Below, piece by piece: positions 35,051 to 46,359 of a DNA stretch of 64,000 nt (the first letter of the stretch is position 1; the number at the start of each line of letters is the position of its first letter). The notes under the pieces were generated by a model. That model did not search any database and was not told the origin of the DNA. It worked only from the letters and a program-made list of their open reading frames with translations. Position numbers and translations under genes: made by a program. Origin of the DNA: Sinotaia quadrata (Eukaryota > Mollusca > Gastropoda > Architaenioglossa > Viviparidae); assembly GCA_028829895.1 (NCBI GenBank), contig CM054179.1:41867617-41931616 (forward strand). Reading direction: 5' to 3'.

Positions 35051-35180
35051 ATGTTATATTATTTTCTTTCACATTGTTCTCTTTATTATTATTATTCAGG
35101 CTGACTGAATTTTTCTGTTGATGCAAACCCAATGCTTGCACTATTCCAGATTGCCGACGAAGCCCATTATGAAAACCGCC

Positions 35181-35600
35181 AAGCCATCACATACAACTTA
35201 ATAGCCAGCTTGGCCAAGCCATCACATACAACTTAATAGCCAGCTTGGCCAAGCCATCACATACAACTTAATAGCCAGCTTGGCCAAGCCATCACATACA
35301 ACTTAATAGCCAGCTTGGCCAAGCCATCACATACAACTTAATAGCCAACCTGGCCAAGCCATCACATACAACTTAATAGCCAACTTGGCCAAGCCATCAC
35401 ATACAACTTAATAGCCAGCTTGGCCAAGCCATCACATACAACTTAATAGCCAGCTTGGCCAAGCCATCACATACAACTTAATAGCCAGCTTGGCCAAGCC
35501 ATCACATACAACTTAATAGCCAGCTTGGCCAAGCCATCACATACAACTTAATAGCCAGCTTGGCCAAGCCATCACATACAACTTAATAGCCAGCCTAGCC
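35181..35600 (+). repeat. 35-bp minisatellite, 12 copies
   Basis: Exactly twelve 35-bp units of AAGCCATCACATACAACTTA followed by ATAGCCAGCTTGGCC. Most copies are identical; variants AACC, AACT and GCCTA occur at the palindromic junction. Each unit boundary creates the 12-bp palindrome GCTTGGCCAAGC. Confidence 0.95.
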
Positions 35601-36792
35601 AAGTTCCAAGAGGTATATAAGGACTTTTATTCTGTTATACAGTGGCCACAAAACAAATATCGAATTGTCACAATACACTTGCGGCCATTTTAGTTTTGCA
35701 ACAATCTTTCAATCACAATTTCTTCATTTCTATAGCATTTTTCATCGATCCGTAAGTTTAAATGTATTTGTATTTTCCTTTCAGCTGTTGTCATTGTCTT
35801 AATGTCAGGTTGGAATTGGGAGTTCATAGCCGTATTTTGTGATTATTAATATTTATAATATCTTTAATTTTCAAATACTTTCTAACACTTGACACTACTT
35901 GAAGTGTGAATGGACGTGTGGGTGGCCCCGTTAAGGTTTTAGTGTGATCAAGTCTTTCCAAACACCTTTCTTAAACCCCCACACCACAAATTTGCTGTTT
36001 ACTATTCATTACATAAATAGAAACTCACACGCACAAACATATGCAGCCACACACACGCATTTTTACAGAGTGAGACACGTCAAAATGCAGTAAATCTGCT
36101 CATTGAGTTTTACTCTCGAGCACACGTCAGTGTGAACCATTTACCTGAACTTACCTGTCGTCCCTTTCCTATAAACTTAAATCCCCTTGATACCACTTGT
36201 ACGATTACAAAATAAATCCTATTCCCCTATCACACACGAAGTAAAGTGGATGCATTCATCAAAAGCCGGTTGGACGAACCTTCCCAGTAATTTTTTTTTT
36301 ACATTGAATTCGTGTTGTTTATCAGATTACCGAAACAGCAATAATGGTACTTGTTATACAAGCCAACATGATTTGCATACTTAAATCTTTCTCGTACGTC
36401 GATTTTATTGGCACTGAACACTTAATGCTAACGTTGCTGTGACATGCAGAACACCCAAAACTGCGCAGAGAGAGATTTAATTAATGAAGATAAGTATTAC
36501 ATTTTAGAAGTTTGGATTTAATTTTTGGGTCCAAGATACGATGTTTGCGTTTCGGGCCGATATTGCTCAGCTACTTTGGATGAGTTAAGTCCTTTGAGCT
36601 GATGTTCTGATACAGGGCAGCTGCTTGAAACAGGTACGTTAGCAGGTTTAGATAAGATAGACTAAGGTTCAGAGAGGAGGTCGAAATGGGTTCCTTCGGA
36701 GGGTTAAGGGAGATAGATTCTATATCATTCTCTACGCATTTCTTTCACTACTTTTCTCTCTACTTCTTATTATACATTCTCTCTCTCTCTCC

Positions 36793-36795
<3 letters not shown>
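35601..36795. other. No recognisable feature
   Basis: Unique-looking AT-rich sequence with no supported feature. Confidence 0.4.
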
Positions 36796-36831
<36 letters not shown>

Positions 36832-36833
36832 AT
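36778..36833 (+). repeat. (CT)n/(TATC)n microsatellite
   Basis: CTCTCTCTCTCTCC is followed by about nine TATC units. Confidence 0.9.
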
Positions 36834-37460
36834 CTAAAGATTGTGGCGGAACACAATATACTTCATTTGATGAAATTTTGTCTTTTGTTAGTGCGTTTGT
36901 GTGTTTGGAGGGGCATTAGATGACAACAAGTATCTATGCAATGAGTTACAAAACATTTAGACGAACCTTTACAGTTCCTCGCTCGATTCTGCCCAGGATA
37001 ATGCATCGTCACCGGATGGGTAAGGGGAGAGAGGGAAGGGGAGTCTATTTTAAGAAAATCTTCAAGAGAAACAAATACCGACAACAAGTAAAAAAAAAAA
37101 AAACCCCATAAAATCTTCATCTCTCGCGAGAAGCAACCACACCCAAAAGTAACTGACGAAACCTGGCAAGCATCCATTCAGGTAGACACTAAAAAGCAAG
37201 AGGAGATAAATACGAGGGTTAAATATGTCTTCATCCTATCTGTTCGGGTCATAGACAATTCGGAACTAAATGCTCTGTAAATATGCACTTAACAAAATGC
37301 GGCTCGACTTAGATGCAAGAAAATGTGAAAATAGTAACTCTGATTTGTAACTGTGCTTTGTATTTTATATATTAAGTTTATGTTCCCCATTATAAAAAAA
37401 ATATTATAAAAAGTCCGAAACAGACACAATAGAAGCATTAGGCATATGCACATTTACTCT
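36834..37460. other. No recognisable feature
   Basis: Short A-run at 37089-37102; no gene supported. Confidence 0.4.
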
Positions 37461-37478
37461 TGCACACGCACACACTCA

Positions 37479-37515
<37 letters not shown>

Positions 37516-37575
37516 ACACACGTTACGTAAGAAGCCTGCCGCTGTAATTATGAAGTTCACACACGTGCGTGTGCG

Positions 37576-37621
<46 letters not shown>

Positions 37622-37639
37622 TGAGTGTGTGCGTGTGCA
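37461..37639. repeat. Long inverted repeat built from CA and GT tracts
   Basis: The outer left sequence TGCACACGCACACACTCACT and following CACACAC is exactly mirrored by the complementary right end at 37613-37639. Inside are a (CA)n tract (37481-37520) and a matching (GT)n tract (about 37581-37619). The roughly 40-bp centre is unique and holds TTACGTAA. Two unrelated microsatellites would not share the same interruptions, so this is one palindrome. Confidence 0.85.
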
Positions 37640-38044
37640 TAAACATACAGACACAAAGGATTTAAAATGAATAGGTATATGCATACACACCTAAGATACA
37701 AATAAATAGTAAAATACAATAATTGAAAAGACTGAGTAGAAATAAATGAACTTCACGAATAGATCAATTTTAAGCCAAGGATAAACAACCAAACAACGGA
37801 GCGATTTAGTTGGTAATAAAATACTTTATATTACAAGTTATCTATTCATTGTCTCGTATTAAACTACAACTGCCTAAACATAAACTACGCTGTTAGTTTG
37901 ATATTAGCAATTTTAAACAATATAACAACAAAGATAATCAGCAAACGGAGAGTCACGTGACAGAAAAAACTTTTGCGACTGGTATGCTATGAGAGTCACT
38001 GAGACAAAGGGTGAATAAGTTTCATCTCGATAAATCAGCTACCA
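37640..38044. other. No gene seen; one GTCACGTGAC palindrome
   Basis: GTCACGTGAC at 37952-37961. Otherwise AT-rich with no supported feature. Confidence 0.4.
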
Positions 38045-38470
38045 TCCCCAACAAAACAAAAACAAACAAAAGAAACAAAATAATCAAGAAAAGCATAGCA
38101 ACAAGAACAAAACCAAGTCTGAATTAGCTCGTCTGTCTCCATGGCAATATACGCCAAAACAAAACAAAATATAGTTAGAACTAACGCGTCTGTCTCCTTG
38201 GTAATACACTCCAACACAACAATAAACGAGTTAGAATTAGCATATCTGTAAACATGGTAATATATTGCAATACAACCAACAACAAAAAAGTTAGAATTAG
38301 CACGTCTGTCAAGATGATAATAGTCTCCATCCCAACAAAAGAACTAGTTAAAATTATCACGTCTTTCTGTATGGCAATGTACTCCAACACAACAAAAACT
38401 AGTTACAATAATCGCATCTGTCTATTTGGTAATATACTTCAACACAACTGTTACATTCCCAAGTATTTAT
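38045..38470 (+). repeat. ~55-60-bp minisatellite family, left block
   Basis: About seven diverged units contain GTTAGAATTAGC.CGTCTGTC, ATGGTAATATACTCCAACAC and AACAAAAACTA. The same family continues at 40120-40660, beyond three other arrays. Confidence 0.8.
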
Positions 38471-38852
38471 TTAAAGACCCTGTTTCAGAATTAGGATTTT
38501 AGTTAAATAAGTTTCATTCCTCACTTATTCTGACAACAGATCAGTTGCCCAAATTCACCCTTCAGTCTAATGAAATCTTACACTCGTAGTTTAAGCCAAC
38601 AATTTAAAGACAGGCGAACTTTTATGAACAAAGCACGAACTGGGAAACAATTACAACTAATTATGCAACAATCTTCTCATTTGCGACTCTCAGCCCTCAC
38701 CCAGTCCCTATTTGGTCTTTCATTAGTCAACTACAGTAATTATAAAACAATTAAAAAGATTTAATACAAAATTAACAATAACAAGATAATCAGAGATTAT
38801 CGTGATTTCGGTCTTATCCATGCTACTGTCCGATTTGTGTTGGATTTCTAAA

Positions 38853-39644
38853 AAGAGTCACATTATAGTTCAGATTATCAGACCCTCTGCACTAAAAAGA
38901 GTCACATTATAGTTCAGGTTATCAGACCCTCTGCACTTATAAGAGTCACATTATAGTTCAGGTTATCAGACCCTCTGCACTTATAAGAGTCACATTATAG
39001 TTCAGGTTATCAGACCCTCTGCACTTATAAGAGTCACATTATAGTTCAGGTTATCAGACCCTCTGCACTTATAAGAGTCACATTATAGTTCAGGTTATCA
39101 GACCCTCTGCACTTATAAGAGTCACATTATAGTTCAGGTTATCAGACCCTCTGCACTTATAAGAGTCACATTATAGTTCAGGTTATCAGACCCTCTGCAC
39201 TTATAAGAGTCACATTATAGTTCAGGTTATCAGACCCTCTGCACTTATAAGAGTCACATTATAGTTCAGGTTATCAGACCCTCTGCACTTATAAGAGTCA
39301 CATTATAGTTCAGGTTATCAGACCCTCTGCACTTATAAGAGTCACATTATAGTTCAGGTTATCAGACCCTCTGCACTTATAAGAGTCACATTATAGTTCA
39401 GGTTATCAGACCCTCTGCACTTATAAGAGTCACATTATAGTTCAGGTTATCAGACCCTCTGCACTTATAAGAGTCACATTATAGTTCAGGTTATCAGACC
39501 CTCTGCACTTATAAGAGTCACATTATAGTTCAGGTTATCAGACCCTCTGCACTTATAAGAGTCACATTATAGTTCAGGTTCTCAGACCCTCTGCACTTAT
39601 AAGAGTCACTTTATAGTTCAGGTTCTCAGACCCTCTGCACTTAG
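38853..39644 (+). repeat. 44-bp minisatellite, 18 near-identical copies
   Basis: Units read AAGAGTCACATTATAGTTCA, GGTTATCAGACCCTCTGCAC, TTAT. The first starts at 38853 and the eighteenth at 39601, exactly 17 periods apart, so no indels occurred. Only the first unit or two and the last two carry substitutions. This is the most homogeneous array in the window and therefore the most recent expansion or the most actively homogenised. Confidence 0.95.
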
Positions 39645-39750
39645 CTGGTCATCCGACTGCGAAGTAATGGCACACACTTGTCCCCCAACAGGTACACAGC
39701 TGGATACACGGGTTTAGCAGTGGCCGTCAGTCATCGATCTTGACTCGTGA

Positions 39751-39897
39751 TCACAAGATCAGCGTCCCGTACTTGTACACAGACACAACACGCTTAGGGT
39801 CACAAGATCAGCGTCCCGTACTTGTACACAGACACAACACGCTTAGGGTCACAAGATCAGCGTCCCGTACTTGTACACAGACACAACACGCTTAGGG
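39751..39897 (+). repeat. 49-bp minisatellite, 3 identical copies
   Basis: TCACAAGATCAGCGTCCCGT starts at 39751, 39800 and 39849; units appear identical. Confidence 0.95.
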
Positions 39898-39931
39898 TCG
39901 CTCCAACGATCCCCAAGTTCAATAATATGCC

Positions 39932-40017
39932 AAGGAAACACCCCAAGGCATAGGAAACGCCCCAAGGCATAGGAAACGCCCCAAGGCATAGGAAACGCCC
40001 CAAGGCATAGGAAACAG
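39932..40017 (+). repeat. 19-bp minisatellite, ~4.5 copies
   Basis: GCCCCAAGGCATAGGAAAC repeated; a diverged first copy (CACCCCAAGG) precedes. Confidence 0.95.
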
Positions 40018-40119
40018 GTTGAACATTTGCCTGAGTCCCAATGAGAAAATAAAGAACTAAGAACCCGCTCTGGAAAAATATTATCATGTTATCAGACTTG
40101 CTAATTCTCAGTAGTTATT

Positions 40120-40660
40120 TTGTTGTGTTGGAGTATATTTAACAATGTAGACTAACATGATAATATTTCTCCATCTCAAGAAAAAAACAATTTAGAATAA
40201 TCAAATCTGTCTGTATGTAATACAGTTCAACACAACAAAAAACTAATTAGAATGAGCAAGTTTGTCACAAGGTAATATACTCCAACTCAACAAAAAACTA
40301 ATTAGGATTATCACGTCTGTCTCCATGGTAAATGTTTCACCACACTCCAACACAGCAAAATGATAGTTAGAATTAGCTCGTCTCTCTGCACGGTAATATA
40401 CTCCAACTCAACAAAAAACTAATGGTAATATACTCCAAATCAATAAAAAAAACTAATGGTAATATACTCCAAATCAATTAAAAAAACTAATGGTAATATA
40501 CTCCACTCAACAAAAAACTAATGGTATTATACTCCACTCAACAAAAAAATAATGGTATTATACTCCACTCAACAAAAAACTAATGGTAATATACTCCACA
40601 CAACAAAGAACTAGTTAGAATTATCACGTCTCTCTGTATGGTAGTATACTCCGTACTCCC
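40120..40660 (+). repeat. ~55-60-bp minisatellite family, right block
   Basis: Same unit family as 38045-38470 (GTTAGAATTA.C.CGTCTGTC, GGTAATATACTCCAA, CAACAAAAAACTA). In the middle (40400-40600) only the AATGGTAATATACTCCA..CAACAAAAAACT half is reiterated, about seven times with a ~30-bp period. Confidence 0.8.
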
Positions 40661-42119
40661 GTGAAAGACACATAAAGTAGATGGCCGCTGAAGACGGCTT
40701 CTAGACAAAGAACCACGCATTTCCTCTCCTGCAAGAGACGTTTCTATTAAATACCTCTCTAGATGCCAAACGTGAAAAATTTATGTGGAAAGAAAAGTCT
40801 GGTTTGTGACAGTTTACTGCGGCCACTCAGAGAATGTAGTGCAGACAGTGATCGTCTTGTGATTTAAAACAGGTTGATACATATTTTTTTATTTAAAAGA
40901 AATGGATTCAGAATGCATGTTTCATGACAGCATATGCCCATTGTTCCTAGTACGATGTTAAACGTAGGCTGGTCAGGGAAAGCTTGTGTCTTAAAATAGG
41001 TTATCTCTTATTCCAACACATCCAAGGATATTATATTTTTAGAGACAGACATTTTGGTTTGTGAGATGGGCTACTTTTATCTTCTCCCTTGATTTTTATA
41101 CAGAGTGAGCAAGTTTATATTTCAGATAAAGTAGGCTTGCTGACGTCATGAATAAGGGCCAATCGAAGAAACTGTCGTGCGAGATAGAATCAGAAGAGAA
41201 AACTTTACGAAACAGAACTTTTGGGACCCAGAGTGAAAATAAATCCTATAATACATATTCTGGAGAGGTACCTTTAAACAACAAAAACTGAAGGTCATGG
41301 TTGTGAAGATAGATATATTCTGGCGACACTTTTTCAAAGACATAAGGAACAGACCAAAAATACTCCCATAGGCACAAGTACACACAAAAAGAGAGTTTCT
41401 TCTAAACTTTTCAAGCTTTCTTGTGGAAAAAATGTTTACCTGCTCATGTTTTTATGAAACTATCCGAAAAATGTATTTTAAATCGGGCATTTTTCTCTAA
41501 ATGAGAGTATATTGTCAACCAATTTCTCGAGGGAAAGAAACAGATGAGTCCTAAATACATTTATCCAATCAGACAATTATGAATAATAATAAATCAACCA
41601 ATCAAACTCTTACATACTATCCAGTTCATGATAGATACCCGATGATATAAGCCCATTAATTCAATGCAGTTTCCAATAACTACTTTTAGAATAAAAGAGG
41701 AAAAAATAAATATTTTTTGTTTTAAAAGTAAAGTTTTCATTGAGCACATAAGAAGCGACTGAAGGTGTGGGTAGACATGGTAACAGATGACTTTGAAGAC
41801 GAAAACTATGTATGTATCCTAACAGTGCTACAGTTGTAATTTTACACAGTGACCACTGTCATCATGCGAGAACTATGCATCTTAACAGTGCTACAGGTGT
41901 GATTTTACACAGCGATCAAGACCATCACACATCAGTTATTTACAGACAACGTGCGGTCAGGTGCGCACAGCCGGAAGAAACTTGGTAAAAGTATAAATTT
42001 GCGCGAAGAAATTAGTAACATGCCCTTTATAATAAAACAATTTAAACTACAATACTTCTAAAAATATCATAATGTATGGCCCCGAGGACCAAATGGGATG
42101 AGCAGACAGACCACATACA
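40661..42119. other. No gene seen; CRE palindrome and a ~70-bp duplication
   Basis: TGACGTCA is at 41141-41148. At 41805-41925 two units share AACTATG.AT..TAACAGTGCTACAG.TGT.ATTTTACACAG. No supported coding region. Confidence 0.4.
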
Positions 42120-42536
42120 GTGTTCTAACAATCCTCGATAACAAATTGTGTTCTAACAATCCTCGATAACAGACAGTGTTCTAACAATCCTCGATAACAG
42201 ACAGTATTCTAACAATCCTCGATAACAGACTGTGTTCTAACAATCCTCGATAACAGACTGTGTTCTAATAATCCTCGATAACAGACTGTTCTAACAATCC
42301 TCGATAATAGACTGTGTTCTAACAATCCTCGATAACAGACTGTGTTCTAACAATCCTCGATAACAGACTGTGTTCTAACAATCCTCGATAACAGACAGTG
42401 TTCTAACAATCCTCGATAACAGACTGTGTTCTAACAATCCTCGATAACAGACTGTGTTCTAACAATCCTCGATAACAGCGTGTGTTCTAACAATCCTCGA
42501 TAACAGCGTGTGTTCTAACAATCCTCGATAACAGCG
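42120..42536 (+). repeat. 28-bp minisatellite, ~15 copies
   Basis: Units read GTTCTAACAATCCTCGATAA plus CAGACTGT; the CAG(A/C)(C/G)(T/A)GT end varies between copies and one copy is 3-bp shorter. Core bases are strongly conserved. Confidence 0.95.
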
Positions 42537-43393
42537 AGTTTGCACGTAGAAAACGATGCATTAATCCAGTAATAGGTTTGTCGGTATGTGCTAACATAAC
42601 GTCTGAGTGTCACACACAAGACATCAGAAGTCGAAGGAGCAAAACAATACAGGGAAATTAATCATCAAGAGGACCATCAAAAGGCAAAGGAGACATGGAT
42701 TGAAGACCAGTGTAAAGATATAGAAAATAATCAAAAGACAATGGATTTTATTGGTGTCCATATTATGTACTCCACTCTGTGTGTGTGTGTGGTGTGTAAG
42801 TGTAATGTCTGCGTGCATGTGTGTGTCTGTAAGTGTAACGTCTGCGTGTATTTATTTGTCTGTGAGTACAACGTGTGCGCGCGTTTATATATATATTTCT
42901 ATGTGCGCGTGCGTGTATATGAATGTGTGCGTTTGTGTATATACGTGCGTGTGTTTGCATGTATATACTAGCAAGAGAAAAACTAGAAAGATATTTACAG
43001 AAAACGTATTCTTAAAATAGCTCCAGGAGGAAGAGTTAATGGGAGTTGCTGAATCCTAAGCCCGCAGAATAAAGAACTGAAATCTGTATAGAGTATCTAG
43101 CGTTACATGTTTGTTTTTTCCTTCGGAGGTGGGGTGGTGGTCAGGAGTGGGGATTTGGAGAGGGCAGAACTCTGCCAATGTCGCCCAGCACTACAGTTAT
43201 TACCACGTTTATCCACATGAGAAAATGTAAATTTATCACGATCTTATCTGTCTCCTATCTTTATTGAATGATCATTATGTCACGTGTTCGAATGGCTGAC
43301 ATTTTCCAAAAACACCATCATTATTTGCAACTCATTTCGACAGTGCATTATAAAGCAAAAGCTGCTTTCTTCTACATCAATTTGCAAGCAATT
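42537..43393. other. GT-rich degenerate tract; no gene
   Basis: 42777-42965 is a degenerate GTGT/GCGT tract that opens Cys/Val-rich frames. The rest has no supported feature. Confidence 0.5.
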
Positions 43394-43784
43394 GTAATAT
43401 CCCTTTTGATGTTTATTCCATAGATGTATGTAAATCCTTTTTGGTGTTTGTTCTTTAGATGTGTGTAAATCCCTTTTGGTGTTTGTTCCATAGATGTGTG
43501 TAAATTCCTTTTGGTGTTTGTTACATAAATGTGTGTAAATCCCTTTTGGTGTTTGTTCTATGTGTAAATCCCTTTTGGTGTATGTTCTGTAGTTGTGTGT
43601 AAATCCCTTTTGTTTGCTTTTTTCCCATAGAAGTATGTAAACCCCCTTTGGTGTTTGTTCCATAGATGCGTGTAAATTCCTTTTGGTGTTTTTTCTATTG
43701 ATGTGTGTAAATCCCTTTGGTGTTTGTTCTGTAGTTGTGTGCAAATCCCTTTTGGTGTTTGTTCTACAGTTGTGTGTAAATCCA
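43394..43784 (+). repeat. 35-bp minisatellite, ~11 copies
   Basis: Units read TGTGTAAATCCCTTTTGGTG followed by TTTGTTCCATAGATG. Indels between units shift the frame, so the minus frames (QTPKG..TH repeats) are artefacts. Confidence 0.9.
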
Positions 43785-43847
43785 GTTTATGCAAACTTCG
43801 CCCAATTGCATTATTTTACCCTTTATTTATCTGTAACTAGTTAACCA

Positions 43848-43970
43848 TTTAGTCCTTACTGAAATTTATCTAACCATTTATTTAACAATTTAGTCCTTAC
43901 TGAAATTTATCTAACCATTTATTTAACCATTTAGTGCTTATATTTATCTAGTGAACCCATTAGGTTTTAC
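43848..43970 (+). repeat. 41-bp minisatellite, 3 copies
   Basis: TTTAGTCCTTACTGAAATTT starts at 43848 and 43889, with a diverged copy at 43930. Confidence 0.85.
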
Positions 43971-44000
43971 GTATATTTATCTAGTTAACATTTTGGTCTT

Positions 44001-44365
44001 CATGAAGCTATGTGTCTATGTTAATCTGTCCCGAATCTATGTGTCTATGTTAATTTGTCCTTGTGTCTATATTAATCTGTCCTGAAGCTATGTGTCTGTT
44101 GAATATACTGAAGCTATGTGTCTGTGTTAAGCATACTGAAGTTATGTGTCTGTGCTAAATATATTGAAGCTATGCGTCTGTGTTATTTTGTTCTTAAGCT
44201 ATTTTAATCTATTCTTTGTTAAACTGTCTTAAGCTGTATATCTGTTTATCTATCCTGATTCTGCGTGTCTGTGTTAACATGTCTTTAATCTTGCGCGTCC
44301 ATGTCAATCTATTCTGAAGTTGGGTGTCTGAGTTAATCTGCCCAAACCGTGTGTCTGTGCAATAG
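44001..44365 (+). repeat. ~22-40-bp degenerate minisatellite
   Basis: Repeated TGAAGCTATGTGTCTGTGTT and AAT.TGTCC words with irregular spacing, about ten units. Confidence 0.75.
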
Positions 44366-44753
44366 TCTCTTCAAATTTGCATGTTCTCTTGTGTTTTCGT
44401 ATCTGTTCAACCGGTTTGCTTTCTTTCTACTCTCAGTCAGTCTTTGCTTTGTTAAAAATCTGTACCATACATCTTAAATCTAAGTCTCTAGTTCGTACCG
44501 TTGTGGCGCGCCCTCCCCCCCCCCCAACCCCCTCCGGGCGCCATCTCTGCTCACTTGGCCGAGTTCTCTCCCCGAACAATTTACGTCACGTATCCGACGT
44601 TCGCTCACGTACCTTGCACCTTTTTATTTGATTTCTTGAAACGCTTGCAAAACTAAAAATCTAGTCCCTATTGCATGCATTTTGTTTTCTTTATCACACA
44701 CGTTCAGCCGAATCGAGCGCGCATGCATTATTCATTCCGTCTCTCCATTGCAG

Positions 44754-44847
44754 GAAGAAGGTTGCATTGCCACGTGTTTGCAGGCAGAAGCTGGATGGTG
44801 CCAAGGACTGTTGTAATCCTCCCCTTGGCCTGGCAGCAGCTACATTG
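44754..44847 (+). CDS. Candidate internal exon, product unknown
   Basis: A pyrimidine-rich acceptor (CCGTCTCTCCATTGCAG) precedes an open 94-bp segment ending at a GTATAG donor. In the only frame without stops it reads KKVALPRVCRQKLDGAKDCC and then NPPLGLAAATL. Codon use and GC content differ from the AT-rich surroundings. I do not recognise the peptide. The upstream 44510-44640 stretch is also GC- and CpG-richer than the rest of the window. It may equally be chance. Confidence 0.2.
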
Positions 44848-44899
44848 GTATAGTTCTAATGTCTGTAGATTCTCATTCAGCAACAGAGTCACACTGTTT

Positions 44900-45689
44900 T
44901 CAAGTTAGTAGTTAGATTTTAATACACATGCAGACATGAAAGATATTGTGCCACAAACATAACTCTGTTTCGTGTGACGAACGACTGTCAAAAATAGTAA
45001 ATAAATAAATAAATAAAACTCTGTTTCCTTTCTTTGTTATTTGCTGTGATTTTTTAGGCATATTTGACAAAAGTATTTAAATTCATTAATTAAGCATATG
45101 CACATATATCGGTCTCTTCTATTTGGTCATGTCTAATTGGTCACGTCTATTTGGTCATGTCTAATTTCATTTATATTTGTGAAGGTTTGAATCAATCTTC
45201 TCTTTAATGTGAACAATACAATATTAATTTCATTTTACAAAAATATTTGATTTGAAGGGAAAGAAACTAGTCAACTAAGGATGAGACTGAACTAAACTCC
45301 AATACAAATGCTGATTACTAAATCTTCTGATCTAAACTTTCAATTTGAGACGCCTAGAGACAGAAGACTGGGCCCAGTCGACTGAACTGAACTGCAGAAG
45401 CCGAGAAGAAAGATGAACAGCCAAAAAGTCCGGAAGACCTAAGAGAGAGACGCGAAATGAAAGCGGCAGGGGAGAAGTGGGGGAGGGGAATGGTGGAGGG
45501 GTAGCGTCTAGCGTTTGGGTCCACGTCTAACACACCCCATCCTCTCCTGCCCACGGGCACACCCATCAGCACGCTTGTCTTACTACAGACGATACGCTGC
45601 CTTTTAAACTTTCTTTGCGCTTGTTGAAGGAGTCAGTGACTAGAAAATATTTCACTACAAGCTTGTCTTTCTGTCTTTATATTTGGTGT
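44900..45689. other. No gene recognised; GC-richer island at 45340-45580
   Basis: 45340-45580 has more G, C and CpG than the surroundings and a purine bias on plus. A short (AATA)n run is at 44998-45018. No promoter or exon can be defended. Confidence 0.3.
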
Positions 45690-45691
45690 GA

Positions 45692-45735
<44 letters not shown>

Positions 45736-45976
45736 ATGTGCGCGCGCGAACGTGTGTTTGTGAATATGTGCGCGCGCATGTGCGAACGTGTGTGTGTGAA
45801 TGTGTGCGTGCGTGCGAACGTGTGTGCGTGCGGATGTGTGTGTGAATGTGTGTGTGCGACTGTGTGTGTACATGTGCGAACGTGTGTGCGTGTGAATGTG
45901 TGTGTGTGCATTTGCGAACGTGTGTGTGTGAATGTGTGTGTGTGAGCGAAGGTGTGTATGTGTGTGTGCATGTGCG

Positions 45977-46016
<40 letters not shown>
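45690..46016 (+). repeat. (GT)n microsatellite with GCGAAC interruptions
   Basis: Pure GT at 45693-45731 and 45981-46014. Between them is a degenerate GTGTGTGTGCGAACGTGTGT pattern with ~20-30-bp spacing of CGAACGTGTG. Several Val/Cys-rich plus frames and Thr/His-rich minus frames are artefacts. Confidence 0.95.
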
Positions 46017-46017
<1 letters not shown>

Positions 46018-46195
46018 TTTTAGTACGATCGACGCACTTTTCATGTAGGTTGATTGACAGCAAGGGATATATCGGCGCGAGATCAATGAGAGCCTAGATG
46101 TCTAGAGATGTGGAGTCATTCCGATTATGATTTTACCACTAATTGCTCATAAGCGAACAGTTCAGTTTACTTTATTACTTCATTTTCTTAACCAG

Positions 46196-46359
46196 AGCGT
46201 TTAACCAACCATTATTAAAGATGCTTTTGCAAACATTTACCAGCACTAACGTATTAACTTATTTTTCGTCTGCCGTTAGCGTTTAACCAACCATTATTAA
46301 AGATGCTTTTGCAAACATTTACCAGCACTAACGTATTAACTTATTTTTCGTCTGCCGTT
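46196..46359 (+). repeat. 82-bp exact tandem duplication
   Basis: 46196-46277 and 46278-46359 start AGCGTTTAACCAACCATTAT and appear identical over 82 bp, indicating a recent event. Confidence 0.95.

Noticed and set aside
45655..46086. His/Thr-rich 143-codon frame
   Set aside because: Reads through a degenerate (GT)n tract; all three minus frames are open.
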